From the NCBI GenBank assembly GCA_902462665.1, contig CABQCM010000031.1, positions 1 to 8,876 on the forward strand: a stretch of DNA of 8,876 bases, given 5' to 3'. Each line of letters begins with the position of its first letter. The stretch's first letter is position 1. This DNA comes from an uncultured Oscillospiraceae bacterium. Its GTDB lineage: Bacteria; Bacillota; Clostridia; Oscillospirales; Acutalibacteraceae. The notes under the pieces were generated by a model. The model was not told where the DNA came from. It made no database searches and saw nothing but the letters and a program-made list of their open reading frames with translations. Made by a program: the position numbers and the translations under genes. This document shows positions 5,289-8,876 of the stretch, piece after piece.

Positions 5289-7601
5289 TCACTGCGCGGT
5301 GACAAGCAGACGCTCCGCCTCTGCTGTAACCGAAATGGACGAGGGCAAATCGTCGCACCGCTCGACCAGAAGAGCGGCGATTTTATCCTCTACCTGGCGG
5401 CGAACCTGATTGCGCAAGTCTCTAGCCCCTCGTTCCCCGCCATGAGAATGCTCAGCCAACCAGTGAACCGCGCCGGTATCCCAGGAAAGCGTAATTCCCT
5501 TTTCCGACAACGGGCCGGTCAACTCCGCCAGCATGAGGGCGGCAATCCGCTCATAATCTTCCATACTGAGCGCTCCGAAAATTACAACCTCGTCAACCCG
5601 GCTGATAAACTCAGGGCGCAGGAATTCTTTGAGCGCTTTCATAATCCGGTCGCGGTTAGCCTGCGCGGCAGTGCGGCCGAACCCCATCGCGTTTTCCCGC
5701 CGGTCACTGCCGGCGTTGGAAGTCATGACAATGACGGTATTTTCAAAATTGACCGTGCGGCCCTGCGCGTCGGTAATGCGCCCATCGTCCAGAATTTGCA
5801 GCAGGATGTTGAGCACATCAGGATGAGCCTTTTCAATTTCATCAAATAGCAGCACCGAATAGGGCTTGCGGCGCACCTTTTCGGTAAGCTGACCAGCCTC
5901 GTCATACCCGACGTAGCCGGGAGGCGAACCGATGATACGCGAGACCGAGTGCTTCTCCATAAATTCGGACATATCCAAGCGGATCAGCGTCTCCGGGGTA
6001 TCAAACAACTCGGCCGCCAGCACCTTGACCAGCTCGGTCTTCCCCACGCCGGTGGGGCCGACGAAAATAAAGGAAGCGGGGCGGCGGCGGGGGCTGATCT
6101 GCACCCGGCTGCGGCGGATAGCGGCCGATACCAAAGAAACCGCCTCGTCCTGGCCAATAATCTTTTCTTTCAGCCTTTCTTCCATTCCTGACAAACGGCG
6201 CAGGTCGCTTTCCCGAACCTTGGAGGCCGGTATGCCGGTCCACAGCTCGATAACATGAGCAAAATCGTCCTCACTGACCGCCGAGCTTTCCGCCGCAGGG
6301 CGAAGCTGCGTCATCTTTTCATCCAATTGCGCCAGCTCGCTCTTGACCACTGCGATACGCTCGTAGTCGGTATTTTCTACATTCGCCTCAAGCTCCTCGG
6401 TTTCCTGCCGCAGAGCGTCTGCTTCCTGGCAGGCCCGATAGTAATCCTCGGCTTCCTTATTGCGCAGCGCGGCGCAAGCGCAGGCTTCGTCTAGCAAATC
6501 AATGGCTTTGTCCGGCAAAAAGCGGTCGTTGATGTACCGCTCGCTGAGCACCACCGCACGGCGGATTAACGCGTCGGGAATTCGCACTCGATGAAAATCT
6601 TCGTAATAGCCTTTGACCCCGCGCAACACGTCGACCGCGTCGTCCACCGACGGTTCCTCGACCGTAACTGGCTGGAATCGCCGCTCCAGAGCGGTATCTT
6701 TTTCAATATGCTTGCGGTATTCGGTAAAGGTTGTTGCGCCAATGACCTGAATTTCCCCGCGGGAAAGAGCCGGCTTCATAATATTCGCCGCGCTCATCGA
6801 CCCTTCCGAATCACCGGTGCCTACCAAAGTATGCACCTCGTCGATAAATAAAATAATATTCCCGTCAGCCTTAACCTCGTCAATCAGCCCTTTGATACGG
6901 CTTTCAAACTGGCCGCGGAATTGGGTCCCTGCCACCAAAGCGGTCAAGTCGAGCAAATGAATTTCCTTACTCGAAAGCCTGGCCGGTACCTCCCCAGCCG
7001 CAATGCGCAAAGCCAATCCCTCGGCAATGGCCGTTTTGCCGACGCCCGGTTCGCCGATGAGACAAGGATTGTTCTTGCTCCGGCGGGACAAAATCTGAAC
7101 CACACGGTACAACTCCCGCTCACGTCCCACAATCCGATCCAGCTCGCCGGTACGGGCTTTGGCGGTCAAATCAGTGCAATACAGATTCAGATATTTGCGC
7201 TTGCGCGACGGCTTGTCCTTCTTTTTCTCTTTTCCGCGCGGCTCCTCTGCCGACTCTTTTGCCGGAGACTCCCCCTGCGGGCGGCCAAGGTTAAAGTTCT
7301 CGCCAAAAATTTGCTTTAAAAATGGAAAAGTGGCGGCGCCGCCGGGGGTAAAGCCTTCTCCATCCCCGTCGCCGTCGTCCTCATTGTCGCCGCCGATCAT
7401 ACTCATGACCTCCTCGGTCATGCTTTCCAAATCCTCGTCAGACAAATTCATTTTGTCGAGCATCTGGTTAATCGGCGCAATATTTAACTCGCGCGCGCAT
7501 TTCAGGCACAGTCCCTCGGGAATGGCCTTGTCCCCCTCCATACGGGTAATAAAAATAACAGCCGGACGCTGTTTACAGCGTGAACACATTGTTGCTCCCA
7601 T
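5289..7601 (-). CDS. clpE: ClpE-like AAA+ unfoldase with N-terminal zinc finger
   Basis: This 770-residue Hsp100 ATPase should unfold proteins and feed them to ClpP. Cys6/Cys9 and Cys32/Cys35 form a zinc finger, as in ClpE, in place of the usual Clp N-repeat domain. A flexible linker (71-136) runs from acidic Asp/Gly-rich to Lys/Arg-rich. AAA1 has Walker A GEPGVGKT (183-190), pore loop GTQFRG (225-230), Walker B LFIDE (251-255) and RRF at 307-309. A coiled-coil middle region (about 380-435) follows. AAA2 has Walker A GPTGVGKT (515-522), pore loop GYVGY (562-566), Walker B LLFDE (584-588) and RPEFISRVDE (662-671). MGFG (639-642) matches the ClpP-binding loop absent from ClpB. The ATG at 7601 is 15 nt from AGAGGAGGG; the ATG at 7589 has GGGAG at 5 nt and also keeps all cysteines, so it may be the true start. 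The gene follows pgsA by 6 nt. The symbol rests on the zinc finger plus two AAA modules. Confidence 0.9.
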   Translation of the reverse strand: MGATMCSRCKQRPAVIFITRMEGDKAIPEGLCLKCARELNIAPINQMLDKMNLSDEDLESMTEEVMSMIGGDNEDDGDGDGEGFTPGGAATFPFLKQIFGENFNLGRPQGESPAKESAEEPRGKEKKKDKPSRKRKYLNLYCTDLTAKARTGELDRIVGRERELYRVVQILSRRSKNNPCLIGEPGVGKTAIAEGLALRIAAGEVPARLSSKEIHLLDLTALVAGTQFRGQFESRIKGLIDEVKADGNIILFIDEVHTLVGTGDSEGSMSAANIMKPALSRGEIQVIGATTFTEYRKHIEKDTALERRFQPVTVEEPSVDDAVDVLRGVKGYYEDFHRVRIPDALIRRAVVLSERYINDRFLPDKAIDLLDEACACAALRNKEAEDYYRACQEADALRQETEELEANVENTDYERIAVVKSELAQLDEKMTQLRPAAESSAVSEDDFAHVIELWTGIPASKVRESDLRRLSGMEERLKEKIIGQDEAVSLVSAAIRRSRVQISPRRRPASFIFVGPTGVGKTELVKVLAAELFDTPETLIRLDMSEFMEKHSVSRIIGSPPGYVGYDEAGQLTEKVRRKPYSVLLFDEIEKAHPDVLNILLQILDDGRITDAQGRTVNFENTVIVMTSNAGSDRRENAMGFGRTAAQANRDRIMKALKEFLRPEFISRVDEVVIFGALSMEDYERIAALMLAELTGPLSEKGITLSWDTGAVHWLAEHSHGGERGARDLRNQVRRQVEDKIAALLVERCDDLPSSISVTAEAERLLVTAQ
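5294..5303 (-). other. C-terminal end of Clp with short inverted repeat
   Basis: GTCACC (5279-5284) and GGTGAC (5298-5303) are inverted around the clp stop codon, with a further GGTCAC between. The spacing is too loose for a terminator, and the sequence does not match the CtsR heptad repeat. It is recorded only as a local repeat. Confidence 0.2.
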
Positions 7602-7607
7602 ATTAAA

Positions 7608-8270
7608 TTATGAGTCCCTCCTCTGATTGGTTGGGGCGCGCCCGGCAGCGGCGCCACTATGGCGTCCCTTTGCGGGCGTTTGCTCATCTTCAAATTTCTC
7701 AGTCTCAATGTTATATTTTCCATTGCGGATGGCTCGAAAAATCATAGCGTATTGCCCCAGAGCCAACAGCAAGCTAATACACACCAGCGCGCACAACACC
7801 CAAAAGACCACATCGGGTAAAAACGTCCGCCCAAAGGCCGAGGCGCAATCGTTTGCTACCAGAAGCAGCATCAGCGCGTATAAAAAAGCGGTCGACAGTT
7901 TTCCCCACAGCTTGGATTCGGAAGGCCTCGTGCCCGATCGGTACAGAATAGCCGCCCCTACGGCCAGGCAAAGCTCTTTCATGAGAAGCGCCCCCATCAC
8001 GACGGATACCACCGGATGCCGAAGCATGAGGCAAAACACCACGGTAGCGGTCGTCAGCTTATCGGCCAAAGGGTCGAGCAGCTTGCCCAAATCCGAAATC
8101 GCCCCGAAACGGCGAGCAATTTGTCCATCGAGCATATCGGAGATACCCGATATGGCCAGCAGCACAATAGCGCATACGAAGCGTTCGGTGAGATAGGCCC
8201 CTGCGATGGCGGGCACCAAAAGCAGGCGCACCAGAGATATGATGTTGGGTACTGTCACGATCTTTTTCAT
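7608..8270 (-). CDS. pgsA: CDP-alcohol phosphatidyltransferase, probable phosphatidylglycerolphosphate synthase
   Basis: This 220-residue membrane enzyme has the full CDP-alcohol phosphotransferase motif D-x2-D-G-x2-A-R-x8-G-x3-D-x3-D: Asp45, Asp48, Gly49, Ala52, Arg53, Gly62, Asp66, Asp70. The start MKKIVTVPNIISLVR fits PgsA proteins, which move the phosphatidyl group of CDP-diacylglycerol to glycerol-3-phosphate, the first step to phosphatidylglycerol. Hydrophobic helices lie near 8-25, 30-43, 72-92, 95-110, 124-140 and 152-178. A polar tail of about 40 residues (181-220) is longer than I would expect for PgsA. The ATG at 8270 has GGAGG (8279-8283) at 8 nt. The open frame extends to 8468, but that part overlaps cvpA and does not look like the family. 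The gene lies 77 nt after cvpA and 6 nt before clp. A cardiolipin-synthase-like CDP-alcohol transferase is the main alternative. Confidence 0.87.
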   Translation of the reverse strand: MKKIVTVPNIISLVRLLLVPAIAGAYLTERFVCAIVLLAISGISDMLDGQIARRFGAISDLGKLLDPLADKLTTATVVFCLMLRHPVVSVVMGALLMKELCLAVGAAILYRSGTRPSESKLWGKLSTAFLYALMLLLVANDCASAFGRTFLPDVVFWVLCALVCISLLLALGQYAMIFRAIRNGKYNIETEKFEDEQTPAKGRHSGAAAGRAPTNQRRDS

Positions 8271-8278
8271 TCTCGTCC

Positions 8279-8303
8279 CCTCCACCCGTGCAACCCGCGC
8301 GGG
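8279..8303 (-). promoter_or_regulatory. pgsA ribosome site with adjacent hairpin
   Basis: GGAGG (8279-8283) serves pgsA. Directly upstream on the minus strand, 8303-8285 can fold into a seven-pair stem with one A-C mismatch and a five-base loop. On the plus strand the same stem is fully paired, using a G-T, and is followed by CTTTTGGTTTTT, which looks like a rightward terminator although no rightward gene is nearby. It could affect pgsA translation or stop antisense transcription. Confidence 0.35.
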
Positions 8304-8347
8304 CTTTTGGTTTTTCCTGATCTTAAGCAAACGCTGGTGTTCCTGGA

Positions 8348-8876
8348 TTATCCCAGCTCCAGCAGACCGAACAGTGGTCCAAACAGCAGCGATTGATCCA
8401 CCGTTTGTTTTGTAAAGCCCAGCACTCCATTGGCCGAAGCTGTAATGGCCGTGCCGAGAAGCACGCATAGAATGGTCGCGGCCAGCAGACCTTTGATCGC
8501 GCCGAGCACGGCGCCGAGCACAGAGTTCACCGTACCAAACAGGGAAAAGGAAAAGATTTTCCCAACCACCTTTGCTATTATCTTGACCAAAATCAGCAAG
8601 ATTAGCAGCAGCAGAGCAATTAGAATCACACGAACCACCAACGTGGCCACCGGCCTGGCAATCGAATCCTTTACAAAGGAAGACACTGCCTCAACGCCGC
8701 CCTGACTGGATCGGGAAGCGCCGGCGACCACATCTTCCTTATGCAGACCACTAAGCTCGGAAAAATAAGCCAAGGTATTGTTTTCCTGCCATAAAGTATC
8801 GATCGTTTCTTCAATGGCGTAACCGGTATAACCAGCCAACGCGTTGTCCACCGATTGGGAAACCGTCTTTTCCACA
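8348..8876 (-). CDS. CvpA family membrane protein, 5' end missing
   Basis: The visible 175 residues are the C-terminal part of a CvpA-like (colicin V production) integral membrane protein. A long hydrophobic helix (about 72-97) is followed by VKIIAKVVGKIF, then the glycine-rich segment LFGTVNSVLGAVLGAIKG (112-129) and a second helix (to about 143). That order, a hydrophobic helix, an amphipathic basic stretch and then NxxLGAxLGxxKG, is the CvpA signature. CvpA members have been linked to envelope homeostasis, but the molecular role is not settled. The GTG at 8875 is not accepted as the start, because the expected N-terminal helices are missing and the frame reaches the window edge. The polar segment before the first visible helix (1-70) is longer than in short CvpA proteins. 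It is the first gene seen of the cvpA-pgsA-clp group; its promoter lies outside. Confidence 0.75.
   Translation of the reverse strand, partial: VEKTVSQSVDNALAGYTGYAIEETIDTLWQENNTLAYFSELSGLHKEDVVAGASRSSQGGVEAVSSFVKDSIARPVATLVVRVILIALLLLILLILVKIIAKVVGKIFSFSLFGTVNSVLGAVLGAIKGLLAATILCVLLGTAITASANGVLGFTKQTVDQSLLFGPLFGLLELG

Noticed and set aside
5279..5303. GTCACC/GGTCAC/GGTGAC cluster as a CtsR operator
   Set aside because: It is at the 3' end of clp, not in a promoter, and does not match the GGTCAAA heptad repeat.
5232..5849. 205-codon plus-strand frame
   Set aside because: It overlaps the clp AAA2 domain and the clp terminator; the clp frame is unmistakable.
8271..8468. Upstream extension of pgsA to 8468
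   Set aside because: It would overlap cvpA by about 120 nt, has no ribosome site and does not look like a PgsA N-terminus; the ATG at 8270 has GGAGG at 8 nt.
8873..8875. GTG as the start of the cvpA-like gene
   Set aside because: The frame runs to the window edge and the N-terminal helices expected of CvpA are absent, so this Val is internal.

Overview
The window looks like chromosome from a Gram-positive clostridial bacterium, most likely of the Oscillospiraceae/Ruminococcaceae type. The signs are AGGAGG-type ribosome sites, a class B sortase, a four-cysteine (zinc-ribbon) L28 protein, a ClpE-like ATPase and a pgsA/cvpA neighbourhood, in fairly GC-rich DNA. The family-level placement is inference. 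I see no mobile element, CRISPR array, tRNA or rRNA.

Left part, + strand (1-4483): the window opens inside a cinA gene, at the conserved GPTPDD motif. The reading frame does not stop at the end of CinA. It continues through an acidic/basic cytoplasmic linker, one membrane helix, a complete class B sortase domain with His/Cys/Arg catalytic residues, and a Ser/Pro/Glu-rich tail, ending at 2508. After 34 nt follows a gene for a secreted protein with a signal peptide, bacterial Ig-like (Big_2) repeats and a lysozyme-like domain. The two genes probably form an operon, pairing a cytoplasmic CinA module with surface-protein anchoring and cell-wall cleavage.

Middle (4484-5288): a single-gene rpmB unit with an extended -10 promoter and a strong intrinsic terminator. 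Next comes a stretch of about 400 bases with a doubtful 58-codon minus-strand gene, an unexplained dyad symmetry over a TATAAT box, and the terminator of the leftward operon.

Right part, - strand (8876 down to 5289): an incomplete cvpA-like gene, then pgsA (phosphatidylglycerolphosphate synthase family), then a ClpE-like AAA+ unfoldase with an N-terminal zinc finger. pgsA and clp are 6 nt apart, so clp is probably co-transcribed with membrane-lipid and membrane-protein genes. The + and - operons converge between rpmB and clp.

The most notable item is the single-frame CinA-sortase B fusion. It makes topological sense (CinA inside, sortase outside) and carries a possible internal start for a free sortase at 1111.
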